Assembly (NCBI GenBank): GCA_963763305.1
Contig: CAVXNP010000001.1
Coordinates: 1,116,001 to 1,180,000 of the forward strand
Source of the DNA: CAVXNP01 sp963763305
Lineage (GTDB): Bacteria; Pseudomonadota; Gammaproteobacteria; Xanthomonadales; Rhodanobacteraceae
Length of the DNA stretch: 64,000 bases
Direction: 5' to 3'
The notes under the pieces were generated by a model. The model made no database searches. It saw only the letters and a program-made list of their open reading frames with translations, and was not told the DNA's origin. This document shows positions 1 through 7,899 of the stretch, piece after piece (positions within the stretch are counted from its first letter, which is position 1; each line of letters begins with the position of its first letter). Made by a program: the position numbers and the translations under genes.

Positions 1-870
1 GCCCATAGTGCCGCCGGTGCCAGCCGGCCGGACAGCAACGAGCGGTAGACCAGCGAGGCAAACCAGCCGGGCCGCTGCCCGGTGGCATTGCCCAGCTGGC
101 CGCTTTGCGCCAGCAGCCAGCCTGAGGGCGCCAGTAGCCGCGCACGCACGCCGTCGGGCGCCAGTCGACCCAGTTCCTGCGCCAGGCCGGCGGAGTAGCG
201 CCACAACGGGCGACTGACCACGGCCAGCGGATCGCCCCGGACCATGCCCCCGGCATGGACGCCCAGACCCAACCGGTCCAGCGCCAGGCCGGGCGGCAGC
301 CGCAATTCCACCCGGTAGCCGCTGCCGTCCTCCTGCCACTGCGCCGGCAGCGGGTCGGGAAAACCCGGTAGCGGTGGATCCAGCGATCGGGCTACGAACG
401 CGCCGGGAGCGGCGCTGGCCAGCAGGTAGCGCTGACGGCGGCCGTCGCGCTGCAGGCTGAGCACCAGGTGATCGGCTCGCAATGCGTCGGCGTCACTGGC
501 ATCGGCGCGTACCCGGCGCGTGGTACGAACCTGCACGTACAGGTACAACCCGCCCGCGTCTTCGGCCAGCAGCACCTGACCCTCGCTGCCCAGCGGCTGG
601 CTCCATGGGGTCAGCGGCGCCCAGTCGTCGGCGTAGCCGTCGATGGTGATCGGCGTCAGTGGCTGCTCGACATACCAGCCCCTGCGGACCCTGCGGCAGC
701 GGCGCGTCGGTGACCACCAGGCTGCGCGCCACCGCCCGCGCCGACGCGGTCAGTGCCTGCGCCTGGCCCTCGCGCAGCAGCGTCTCCATCTGCCGCACGT
801 AAAGCCAGCCGGCGACCGGCAGCGCCAGCGTGCAAAGGGCCACCAGCAGCAGCTTCCGGCGGAGGGTCAT
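1..870 (-). CDS. pdsS: PdsS-like sensor histidine kinase, N-terminal part (frameshifted, runs off window)
   Basis: This is the N-terminal part of a membrane sensor kinase; the kinase core lies beyond the left edge. The start at 870 gives MTLRRKLLLVALCTLALPVAGW, a signal-anchor segment. After about 63 residues the frame shifts near 680-690, and the protein continues in another frame to position 1 (ITIDGYADDWAPL, then GGLYLYVQVRTTRRV), a beta-rich extracytoplasmic sensor region. That layout and the regulator at 1019-1713 fit the proteobacterial dedicated sortase kinase family (family assignment from memory). The frameshift sits in a G-rich stretch and could be a sequence error. The sortase and its substrate are not visible in this window. 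Confidence 0.6.
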
Positions 871-1018
871 GGGGGCGGGAAGCGGGGAACGGGCAACCGG
901 GAGCGGTCCAAATCAATAGCTCGACACTTGCCCGGCTTCGCCTCGCGGCCACCGGCGTAGCGCGCACGCCTGGCCCAGGTGTGCGGCGCCGGCACCCCGG
1001 GTCCCCGGCGCCCGCAAA

Positions 1019-1713
1019 TCAGGGCTTCCATCGGTAGCCCACGCCATGCACGGTCTCGATGGCGTCGAAGTCCGGCGCCACCGCGATGAACTTCTTGCGG
1101 ATGCGCTTGATGTGCGAGGTGATGGTGGCGTCGTCCACCACCAGCTCGGCCTCGCGCATCAGCTGGTCGCGGTTCTTCACGTGGCCGGGGAAGCGCACCA
1201 GCGTGTGCACCATCCAGAACTCGGTCACGGTGAGCGGGATCTCTGCGCCGTTCCAGGTGATGCGCATGCGCTCGGACTCCAGCTTCAGCGGGCCGTGCTC
1301 GATCACCGTCTCGCTGGCCGCGGGCGTCTTCAGCGACTCGATGCGCCGGAACAGCGCGCGCGATGCGCGCGGCCAGCTGGTGCAGGCTGGTGTCCTTGCT
1401 GACAGGTAGTCGTCGGCGCCCAGGCGCAGGCCGGAGATCACGTCGAAGTCCGAGTCGCGCGCGGTGAGGAAGATGATCGGCAAGCGTGGCGGACTTGGCG
1501 CGCAGTTCGCGGCACAGGTCGAAGCCGCCCTCGGGTTCGTCGCCCAGGCCGATGTCGATGATCACCAGTTCCGGCAGGCGCATCGCGAAAGCGGTGGAAG
1601 CTTCCTGGCGCGAGCCGTAGCCGCGCGCGTCGTAGCCGAAGCGGGCCAGCGCCTCGACGTAGTTGGCGCGGATCGGACGGTTCGTCTTCCACGATGGCGA
1701 TGGAACGTCCCAT
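1019..1713 (-). pseudogene. pdsR: PdsR-like response regulator, frameshifted
   Basis: This is an OmpR-like two-component response regulator of about 230 aa, split over several frames. The pieces in order are MGRSIAIVEDEP (acidic pocket), IRANYVEALARFGYDARGYG and LPELVIIDIGLGDEPEGGFD (phospho-acceptor Asp in IIDIG), PIIFLTARDSDFDVISGLRL, KDTSLHQLAARIARA, and a winged helix with LTVTEFWMVHTLVRFPGHV and ATITSHIKRIRKKF, ending GVGYRWKP. The GGFDLCRELRA and PGHVKNRDQLM wording is characteristic of the sortase-dedicated regulator family as I remember it. At least four frame changes (near 1680, 1480, 1400 and 1350) break the ORF. All key residues survive, so decay would be recent, or these are sequence errors. 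It is transcribed toward the kinase, 148 bp away. Confidence 0.7.
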
Positions 1714-1885
1714 GGGCGGTGTCTCTTCCTGTGATTGATTTGCAGCGTGCTATGCGGCCGTCCGCCATGCAAGCGGGCAGCGACGGCTGCCCGCGTTTTG
1801 CCCGATGTCGCCCGGTTTCCGCCCTGCCCTTGTCCCCGGCCAGGCCCCGACCGGCGCTTTGATGGGTGCCAAGGAGGACCCCACC

Positions 1886-2008
1886 ATGCCGCAACCCGAC
1901 CCTGCCCACCCCACCGACCCGAACACCGAGCTGCGCAGCTTCGAACCGCTGCGCGTGGCCGTGGCCATCGGCGCACTGCTGCTGGGCCTGGTGATGAGCA
2001 TCCACTGA
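1886..2008 (+). CDS. small single-pass membrane peptide (40 aa)
   Basis: A 40-aa ORF with a very strong ribosome binding site (AAGGAGG, 9 bases before ATG 1886). The N-terminal half is Pro/Asp-rich (MPQPDPAHPTDPNTELRSFE). The second half, PLRVAVAIGALLLGLVMSIH, is a typical membrane helix ending at the C-terminus. No family is recognised. It precedes a second short ORF at 2022 by 13 bases, and that ORF also has an SD-like sequence, which suggests a two-peptide transcript. The gene is divergent from the pdsR-like gene. The strong SD and the clean helix support translation; length alone would not. Confidence 0.5.
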   Translation: MPQPDPAHPTDPNTELRSFEPLRVAVAIGALLLGLVMSIH

Positions 2009-2021
2009 CCAGGAGAAACCC

Positions 2022-2141
2022 GTGTATCTGGCCATCAGCACCGATCACCGCGATCCCAGCGTGTACGCCGGCCCCGTCACGGGCAATGCCGGTTCCTCGT
2101 CCGCCATCGAAGGCCCGGACCCCGACTGGCTGCCGTTGTAG
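2022..2141 (+). CDS. short ORF (39 aa) in tandem with the 40-aa membrane peptide
   Basis: A GTG-initiated ORF (MYLAISTDHRDPSVYAGPVT... ending EGPDPDWLPL) begins 13 bases after the previous stop. AGGAGA lies at a suitable distance before GTG. It is hydrophilic, with no membrane helix or signal peptide. No family is recognised. Evidence for coding is the SD and the tandem spacing only. Confidence 0.3.
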   Translation: MYLAISTDHRDPSVYAGPVTGNAGSSSAIEGPDPDWLPL

Positions 2142-2195
2142 GCACCAAGGCGCAAGGCAAGCGCAAGGCAAGCGCAAGCCAGGCGTAGGGTGGGC

Positions 2196-2312
2196 GTAGG
2201 GTGGGCTTCAGCCCACCAAAGCCAACGAAGCCAACGAAGCCAAAGAGCCAAAGAGCCAAAGAGCCCAAGCGCCCAAGCGCCCAAAGCGCTGGTGGGCTGA
2301 AGCCCACCCTAC
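2196..2312. repeat. REP pair (BIME-like) with microrepeat loop
   Basis: Two inverted 22-bp copies of a palindromic REP element: GTAGGGTGGGCTTCAGCC... at 2196-2217 and its reverse complement at 2291-2312. Each copy is itself an imperfect hairpin (GTGGGCT/AGCCCAC). The 73 bp between them consist of short tandem words (GCCAACGAA twice, GCCAAAGAG three times, CCCAAGCG twice). A truncated extra GTAGGGTGGGC precedes the left copy. The same element recurs at 12150-12224 and throughout 53073-54400. Confidence 0.9.
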
Positions 2313-2332
2313 GCACGCCGGTCCTGGGCTCG

Positions 2333-2552
2333 TTGCGCCAGCAATGGTCGAGGCCGGTAGATGTACGGTTTGCCTGGAACCAAACTCCCCGGGCGCATGT
2401 CCGAGGAGATGGCGGGCATCGATCCATTGCCGTGGAGCGGGCGCCGGGCGGGTGTGACGATCCCCCGGCCCTTTGCGGTGACCGCTGGTGATCTCCTCAT
2501 TGCGTCGGCGACGGCGCTTATCCCGGCGTAGCGATGCGCCGGGATTTTCTTT
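2333..2552 (+). ncRNA. candidate small RNA ending at an orphan terminator
   Basis: No gene lies between the REP pair and rpe on the plus strand, yet the interval ends in a good intrinsic terminator pointing right. Upstream, GAGGAGAT (2403-2410) is exactly complementary to ATCTCCTC (2491-2498), enclosing about 80 nt that include a GCCGGG/CCCGGC stem; GTTTG/CAAAC (about 2368-2385) forms another hairpin. The 5' end is a guess, based on a weak TTGCGC at 2333. No Rfam family is recognised. Alternatively the interval is the 3' UTR of the short ORFs at 1886-2141. Confidence 0.3.
2520..2552 (+). terminator. intrinsic terminator, plus strand
   Basis: A 9-bp stem ATCCCGGCG (2520-2528) and CGCCGGGAT (2537-2545) with an 8-nt loop, followed by TTTCTTT. 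The T-rich side is on the plus strand only; the minus strand leaving rpe has no T tract here. It therefore does not serve rpe well and implies a plus-strand transcript from the left. Confidence 0.7.
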
Positions 2553-2562
2553 ATCCGTGAGC

Positions 2563-3231
2563 TCAGCCGATCGCCTGGCGCATGGCCGATATCGTCCGGG
2601 CATAGTCGGGCGATCCGAAAATGGCCGAACCGGCCACGAAGGTGTCGGCACCGGCGGCGGCGATCTGCCCGATATTGTCCACGCTGACCCCGCCGTCCAC
2701 CTCCAGCCGGATCGCCCGCCCGCTGTCGTCGATGCGGCGGCGCACCTCGCGCAGCTTGTCCAGCGCCGCGGGGATGAACTTCTGCCCACCGAAGCCCGGG
2801 TTGACCGACATGATCAGCACCAGGTCCAGCTTGTCCAGCACATGGTCGAGCCAGTTCAGCGGCGTGGCCGGGTTGAACACCAGCCCGGCCTGGCAGCCGG
2901 CGTCCTTGATCAGGCCGATGGTGCGGTCCACGTGCTCGCTCGCCTCCGGATGGAAGCTGACCAGGCTGGCGCCGGCCTTGGCGAAGTCCGGCGCGATGCG
3001 GTCGACCGGCTTGACCATCAGGTGCACGTCGATCGGGGCGGTGATGCCGTAGTCGCGCAGCGCCTTGAGTACCATCGGGCCCATCGTGAGATTGGGCACG
3101 TAGTGGTTGTCCATCACGTCGAAATGCACCCAGTCGCCACCGTCCTGCAGCACCCGGGCGGTGTCCTCGCCCAGCCGGGCGAAGTCGGCGGAAAGGATGG
3201 AGGGGGCGATGATCGGGGCTTGCTTGGACAT
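2563..3231 (-). CDS. rpe: ribulose-phosphate 3-epimerase
   Basis: Interconverts D-ribulose 5-phosphate and D-xylulose 5-phosphate in the pentose phosphate pathway (cytosolic TIM barrel). At 222 aa it has the usual length. Recognisable family blocks are IIAPSILSADFARLGED, WVHFDVMDNHYVPNLTMGP (metal-binding His and catalytic Asp), PIDVHLMVKPVDR, VNPGFGGQKFIP, LEVDGGVSVDNI (second catalytic Asp) and VAGSAIFG (phosphate loop). The ATG at 3231 (MSKQAPIIAPS) is chosen over an upstream in-frame ATG because it matches family N-termini. It lies downstream of the cytochrome c and djlA genes on the same strand. Confidence 0.97.
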   Translation of the reverse strand: MSKQAPIIAPSILSADFARLGEDTARVLQDGGDWVHFDVMDNHYVPNLTMGPMVLKALRDYGITAPIDVHLMVKPVDRIAPDFAKAGASLVSFHPEASEHVDRTIGLIKDAGCQAGLVFNPATPLNWLDHVLDKLDLVLIMSVNPGFGGQKFIPAALDKLREVRRRIDDSGRAIRLEVDGGVSVDNIGQIAAAGADTFVAGSAIFGSPDYARTISAMRQAIG

Positions 3232-3368
3232 GGCGGGGCCTGGGGTTGTAGAGCGGCGAGCGGGCGACAACGGCGCTCGACCCGAAGGTGGCGGTTACAA
3301 AGGACGCGAGCCCGACAGTTTGCCATGGCCCTCGCCCCTGGCGCCCCCGCGACGTCGCCCACTCAGCT

Positions 3369-4169
3369 TCAAGTAAACCCGCGCTCGGTCTTGATCCGTT
3401 CGTAGGCCGCGTTGATCTCGCTGGCCCGCGACTCGGCGCGCTTGCGCATGTCCTCCGGCAGGTCGCCCAGCCGATCGGGGTGATGTTCGGAAATCAGCTT
3501 GCGGTAGGCGCGCTTGACCGCCCGATCGTCGACGCTGCGGGCGATGCCCAGCACGGTGTAGGGGTCCGGCCCGCTGGTGTTGCGGTGCGGCGGCACGTAG
3601 CCGCCGGCACCCGGACCGCGGCCACGCTGGCCGGTGGCGTTCCAGGCGTAGCCCTTCATCGCCATCAGCGCCATCAGCTCCATGTCGCTGATCCGCAGCG
3701 CGAACGCCAGCTGGCGCAGCAATGCCATTTTTTCCGGTGGCGGGTTGCCCTCGGCCAGTACCGTCTCGATCACCACGTCGAGCACGGGGAAGGCGTGGTC
3801 GCGGCGCATGCCGACCCAGCGGCGTAGCCCGTCGATGGCCGGGGTGACGTCGAACTCCGGCTGCTTGCCGCGATTGAACGCCGCGACCGCCTCGGTTCGC
3901 TGCTGGCTGGTCAGGCCCATCCGGGTCATCAGCCGCTCGGCAATGGCGATCTCCGCCTCCGACACGCGACCATCGGACTTGGCCACCGCCCCGAGCAGGG
4001 CGAACAACGGCTCGATGAAGCCGCCGATCTCCGGAGTGACGCGATAGCGCTGGCTCTGGCGCAGGCTGTCGATGACGAAACCGATGATGCCGCCGACCAA
4101 CGCGCCGGGCAGGCCATGGCCCAGGAACAGGCCGGCGAAAGCCAGGGTCAGGGTCCAGGAAAAGTTCAT
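3369..4169 (-). CDS. djlA: co-chaperone DjlA (TerB-like plus J domain)
   Basis: An inner-membrane J-domain protein that stimulates DnaK. At 266 aa it shows an N-terminal membrane anchor with glycine spacing (LAFAGLFLGHGLPGALVGGIIGFVI, about residues 8-33), a helical TerB-like middle domain (about 45-160), a glycine/proline linker, and a C-terminal J domain (PDPYTVLGI from about residue 200) with the diagnostic HPD at 230-232 (SEHHPDRLG). Its start codon overlaps the stop of the upstream cytochrome c gene (ATGA), implying translational coupling. rpe follows 137 bp downstream. Confidence 0.93.
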   Translation of the reverse strand: MNFSWTLTLAFAGLFLGHGLPGALVGGIIGFVIDSLRQSQRYRVTPEIGGFIEPLFALLGAVAKSDGRVSEAEIAIAERLMTRMGLTSQQRTEAVAAFNRGKQPEFDVTPAIDGLRRWVGMRRDHAFPVLDVVIETVLAEGNPPPEKMALLRQLAFALRISDMELMALMAMKGYAWNATGQRGRGPGAGGYVPPHRNTSGPDPYTVLGIARSVDDRAVKRAYRKLISEHHPDRLGDLPEDMRKRAESRASEINAAYERIKTERGFT

Positions 4170-4486
4170 GGCTCGGGCTGTACCGGTGGCTGGGCGCTGT
4201 ACCAGCGTGCCAGCGCATCCAGTTCGGCCTCGCTGACCGGGCCGATCGCCGCGCGCATCAAGGGGATGTTGCGGCGCCCGTCACGGTATTCGGCCAGTGC
4301 GATCCGCAGGTATTCCAGCCGCTGGCCGGCCAGGTTTGGCGCGCCGGGAATCTGCGCCTTGCCGGTCTCGCCATGGCAGGCGGCGCACAGGCCCAGCCGC
4401 GCGGGCTTGGCAGGCGATTCGCCGGCCACGGCGGCGCGGGCGAACAGGGAAGCAACCAGGATGGCGACGATCGGTAGAGTTCGCAT
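4166..4486 (-). CDS. periplasmic class I cytochrome c (c553-like)
   Basis: A 106-aa exported monohaem cytochrome, probably a small electron carrier. MRTLPIVAILVASLFARAAVAG is a Sec signal peptide. LCAACHGETG carries the CxxCH haem site (C34, C37, H38). Distal methionine candidates are in the IPLMRAAIGPVS segment, and the domain ends with the ELDALARWYSAQPP helix usual for this fold. It is first in a cytochrome c-djlA-rpe order and overlaps the djlA start by ATGA. It is divergent from purC, about 250 bp away. Confidence 0.88.
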   Translation of the reverse strand: MRTLPIVAILVASLFARAAVAGESPAKPARLGLCAACHGETGKAQIPGAPNLAGQRLEYLRIALAEYRDGRRNIPLMRAAIGPVSEAELDALARWYSAQPPVQPEP

Positions 4487-4734
4487 CGGCAACGGATGGG
4501 GGCGGAGGGCGGCGGATTCCAGCAGCGCGGGTTCCATCCCCGCCAAATTCCGCAAAGTGCGTGATTCTAGTGCACCGGGGCACCCTTGGCAGCCCATCGG
4601 TCCTGCCAGGGCAGCCCGCGACACGCGCCAGGATGCCCGCACGCCGCCGCGGCGGCGGCGCGGGCCGGACCTCGGCGGACACCCGGCGGCAGCGGTTAGA
4701 ATGGGCCGATTGTCCCCGAACCGGCGAGCTGCCC

Positions 4735-5633
4735 GTGCCCACCACCCTGCTGCAATCGAACCTGCCCGGCCTGGAGCTGATCCACCGCGGCAAGGTGCGC
4801 GACGTCTACGCCCTGCCCGGCCAGCGCCTGCTGATCGTGGCCACCGACCGCCTGTCCGCGTTCGACGTGGTGCTGCCCGACCCGATTCCGGGCAAGGGCG
4901 AGATGCTGACCCAGATCTCCAACTTCTGGTTCGCCCAGTACCGCGCACCTGGTGCCCAACCACCTGCTCGACGTGCCGCTGGCCGAGGTGCTGCCACCGG
5001 GCACCGACCTGGCCCTGTACGAAAAGCGCGCGGTGGTGGCACGGCGGCTCAAGCCGGTGCCGGTGGAAGCGATCGCGCGCGGCTACCTGATCGGCTCGGG
5101 CTGGAAGGACTACCAGGCCACCGGCGCGGTCTGCGGCATCGCGCTGCCGGCCGGCCTGCAGCAGGCGCAGCAGCTGCCCGAGCCGATCTTCACGCCGTCG
5201 ACCAAGGCCGCCGTGGGCGATCACGACGAGAACGTCAGCTTCGAGGCGGTGGTCGATGCGGTCGGCGCCGAGCTGGCCGGCCAGGTGCGCGACGCCACCC
5301 TGGCGATCTACCGCTGGGCCGCCGCGTATGCCGCCGAGCGCGGCATCATCATCGCCGACACCAAGCTGGAATTCGGCACCGACGAAGACGGCACGCTGTA
5401 CGTGATGGACGAGATGCTGACGCCCGGACTCCTCGCGCTTCTGGCCGGCCGACCAGTACCGGGTGGGAATCAGCCCGCCCAGCTACGACAAGCAGTTCGT
5501 ACGCGACTACCTGGAGACGCTGGACTGGAACAAGACTGCGCCGGGCCCGCGCGTGCCGGCCGAGGTCATCGCCGGCACCGCGGCCAAGTACGCCGAGGCG
5601 CTGGAGCGACTGGCCGGCATCCGGCTGGACTGA
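4735..5633 (+). CDS. purC: SAICAR synthetase, interrupted by two frameshifts
   Basis: Phosphoribosylaminoimidazole-succinocarboxamide synthase of de novo purine synthesis. The GTG start at 4735 gives MPTTLLQSNLPGLELIHRGKVRDVYALPG (KVRDVY is the ATP-site signature). The frame shifts near 4945, resuming at VPNHLLDVPLAEVL, and again near 5430, where DEMLTP should be followed by DSSRFWPADQYRVG. The second site is one extra G in CCCGGACTCC. Removing one base at each site restores a 298-aa protein of normal length ending LERLAGIRLD. Since purC is needed for purine prototrophy, sequence errors are the likelier cause. A TAGAAT box lies at 4697. Confidence 0.9.
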
Positions 5634-5666
5634 GCCGGCGCCACCGCGATCAACCGGAGAAACCCG

Positions 5667-6137
5667 ATGCGCACCATGCAGGACTGGCTCGACAGCTACA
5701 GCGGCGACCATCGCCATCCGACCAACCAGCTGCTGCACTGGATCTGCGTGCCGCTGATCGTCTGGAGCGTGCTGGCGCTGCTGTGGACGGTGCCGGTACC
5801 GCCGGGCTACCTCAAGCCGGGCGCCTGGGCGGTGTTCGCAATGGTGCTGGCGTTCGCCTGGTACTGGAAGCACTCGCACCGACTCGGCGGTGCACTGCTG
5901 GTGGCGCTGGCGCTGCTGGCCATCCTGACCCACTGGATCTTCGGGCAGGCCGGGCCGGCGCGCTTGCGCTGGCTGGCGCTGGGCGTATTCGTGGTGGCCT
6001 GGGTCGGACAGTTCGTCGGCCACCAGATCGAGGGCCGCCGCCCCAGCTTTCTCACCGACCTGTCTTACCTGCTGGTCGGCCCCGCATGGCTGATGGAAAA
6101 GCTGTTGCGCAAACTCGGCTTCAAGGCATCCGCATGA
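5667..6137 (+). CDS. DUF962/Mpo1-like membrane protein
   Basis: A 156-aa integral membrane protein of the DUF962 (YGL010w/Mpo1) family. The N-terminus has the family motif with conserved His and Asn (YSGDHRHPTNQLLHWICVPLIVWS). Four hydrophobic segments follow, and the GQFVGHQIEGRRPSF signature has the second conserved His. The yeast homologue Mpo1 is an iron-dependent dioxygenase acting on 2-hydroxy fatty acids; whether bacterial members do the same is inference. An SD-like GGAGAAA precedes the ATG. Its stop overlaps the next start (ATGA), so the two form a unit, possibly with purC 33 bp upstream. Confidence 0.88.
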   Translation: MRTMQDWLDSYSGDHRHPTNQLLHWICVPLIVWSVLALLWTVPVPPGYLKPGAWAVFAMVLAFAWYWKHSHRLGGALLVALALLAILTHWIFGQAGPARLRWLALGVFVVAWVGQFVGHQIEGRRPSFLTDLSYLLVGPAWLMEKLLRKLGFKASA

Positions 6138-6541
6138 CCACATTGCTTACCCTGCTCAGCAGCCTGCTGTGGTGGGTCCTTTACGGCTCGATCTTCGCCC
6201 TGCTGTGTTCCCTGATCGCCTGGCCGCTATTGCGCTGGGCCGAGCGCAGCAACGTGGTGTTCAACCGCGTCTACCTGGCCTGCCTGCTGTGGAGCCTGGC
6301 CGGCCTGCTGCTGGTGGCCGGCGTGGCGCTGCACGAAGGCCACACCCGCCCGCCGTATGCCCCGCTGCTCGCCTCCGGCGCGCTGCGCGTGGCACTGGTG
6401 ATCGACATGCTGATCGGTGCGCTATTGCTGTGGCGACTGACCCCGCGCGTGGATGCCCGCCGAATCCGCCCGGCCAGCGCCTGCATGGCGGTGGCCGCGG
6501 TGATGGCGGTGGGCTTCGGCGTCGCCACCAGCCTGGCCTGA
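6134..6541 (+). CDS. hypothetical four-helix membrane protein
   Basis: A 135-aa protein with about four hydrophobic segments (LLSSLLWWVLYGSIFALLCSL, VYLACLLWSLAGLLLVAGVA, VALVIDMLIGALLLWRL, ACMAVAAVMAVGFGVATSL). I do not recognise the family. It starts inside the stop of the DUF962 gene (ATGA), so it is probably translationally coupled to it. A terminator follows within 15 bp, making it the last gene of the purC-side unit. Confidence 0.75.
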   Translation: MTTLLTLLSSLLWWVLYGSIFALLCSLIAWPLLRWAERSNVVFNRVYLACLLWSLAGLLLVAGVALHEGHTRPPYAPLLASGALRVALVIDMLIGALLLWRLTPRVDARRIRPASACMAVAAVMAVGFGVATSLA

Positions 6542-6544
6542 GCC

Positions 6545-6583
6545 GCCTGCGTAAAAAAAGGGCGACCCGCAGGCCGCCTTTTT
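6545..6583 (+). terminator. intrinsic terminator after the 135-aa membrane protein
   Basis: GCCTGCG (6545-6551) can pair with CGCAGGC (6568-6574), and alternatively AAAAAGGGCG with CGCC plus TTTTT (6575-6583). A seven-A run inside and a five-T run at the end make it a plausible terminator in both directions, between convergent genes. Confidence 0.65.
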
Positions 6584-6599
6584 CGCGTGACCGATCCGC

Positions 6600-7196
6600 T
6601 CAGTGCACGCCACCGAGCATGCTGCCGAACATCATGGCCATCACCAGGCCCAGCACGAAGGCCAGCACCAACGCGGCGACCAGGTAGACCAGCTGCACCA
6701 CGCAGGTCCCACCGCGGCGCCGACCAGGAACTCGCGGGCCAGCACAGCGGCGAGCCACCGCCGTGGAACGCCAGGCCTTGCCGAACCCGATCGGCTGACC
6801 GATCCGGCGCGGGCAGCAGGAAATAGTTCACCACCAGGGGCGGGAGAGGTGGATGGTTGATGAACACTTGCGTGCGCCGGGCAGAGAGAGTTCGTAGCGA
6901 GCGCCCCTCGTTGCCGATGTGCCCTGCGAGAGGAATGATCGGTGCGCTTGCCGCTGCTGGTGACGGCGAGGTCGTTGCGCCAGCGGCGCGAACAGCGGAG
7001 ATCGAACTGCGCGGCCAGCACCAGCAGCGAGCCACCGCCGTGGAACGCCAGGCGCACGATCACCGCCACCACCGCCGAGGCCAGCGAGGTGACCAGCACC
7101 GCGCCCGGCGCCCGCAGGTACGAGGGCATGTTGCCCACCACCAGCCGATAGGCCACCGCCAGCAGCCAGCGTGGCACGGCCACGCCGGTGAAGAGG
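6600..7196 (-). pseudogene. degenerate membrane-protein gene (remnants in several frames)
   Basis: Minus-strand fragments read as membrane protein but not in one frame: an N-terminal piece (VPRWLLAVAYRLVVGNMPSYLR, then VLVTSLASAVVAVIVRLAFHGGGSLLVL) and a C-terminal piece (VQLVYLVAALVLAFVLGLVM ending FGSMLGGVH, stop at 6600). Between them the sequence coding RLAFHGGGS occurs twice, at about 6731-6775 and 7012-7051, with a 236-bp segment between the copies. That pattern points to a duplication, insertion or misassembly inside the gene. Family not recognised. Confidence 0.4.
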
Positions 7197-7661
7197 ATCT
7201 TCGGCTAGCGCGCCGAACAGTAGCGCCTGACCACTGTCCACCTGCGTCGTCGCCAGCAATGTCCCATTGCGCTGGAACGCTACCGAATAGGTACCCTTGT
7301 CGAGGTAGCCAGGGTACCTTTCGACCGGATGGTCTTGAAGCGTATCGAGGTTCACCATGTGAACCTGCAAATACATCGATGCGTCCTTGGCATCATCCCC
7401 CACTGCCAGGGTGGTCCCATCGGGTGACAGGTCGATGCCTTCCAGTTGCCCGCCCAGGACAATGGGTGCCTCGAACGTCGCGTCGCCCACGCGGTAGCGC
7501 AGGACCCGGTCGCCGTTCGCAATGTAGAGGATGTCGCGCGAAGCGTCGTACACCATGTCGGTACGCTGAGCGGCCGGAACGAATGTTCCTTCGGCATGAG
7601 CGGCGTTTGCAGCCAGCACGCCTGCCCCCGCGAGCAGACACAAGAACGATATGCGTTTCAT
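6828..7661 (-). pseudogene. secreted beta-propeller (YncE-like) protein, apparently truncated
   Basis: Starting at 7661, MKRISFLCLLAGAGVLAANAAHA is a clear signal peptide. WD/YncE-like propeller repeats follow: RTDMVYDASRDILYIANGDRVLRYRVGD, then IDLSPDGTTLAVGDD, then GTYSVAFQRNGTLLATTQVDSG. Propeller character stops near 7203 after about 150 residues, far short of a complete 6- or 7-blade protein. The open frame continues to 6828 through sequence that reads in another frame as membrane protein. Either a deletion joined two genes here or the assembly is wrong. Function unknown. Confidence 0.5.
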
Positions 7662-7899
7662 GACTCTTCCCTGAAAAGGCGCGTCGTTCGCGTCACCGCG
7701 ACCGCCTTGTGGTTCGACGAGGTAGCGTTGTGGCATGACCCGCAGGAATAGGCAAGGTCTTTGCTGCGAGTGTTTGCATGCAAGGCTCGAGCGTCCATGG
7801 ATCGCAGGCGCTTTGGCCCTGCCGGTGGCTCAGCGTTCCAGAACGGCAGCTTTGTTTGCCCTGGCTACCGCGTGACGACGCCGGGGAAGGGCACGTCGG

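Noticed and set aside
2520..2552. Terminator for rpe
   Set aside because: The T-rich side is on the plus strand, whereas rpe is transcribed leftward and would not produce a U tract here.
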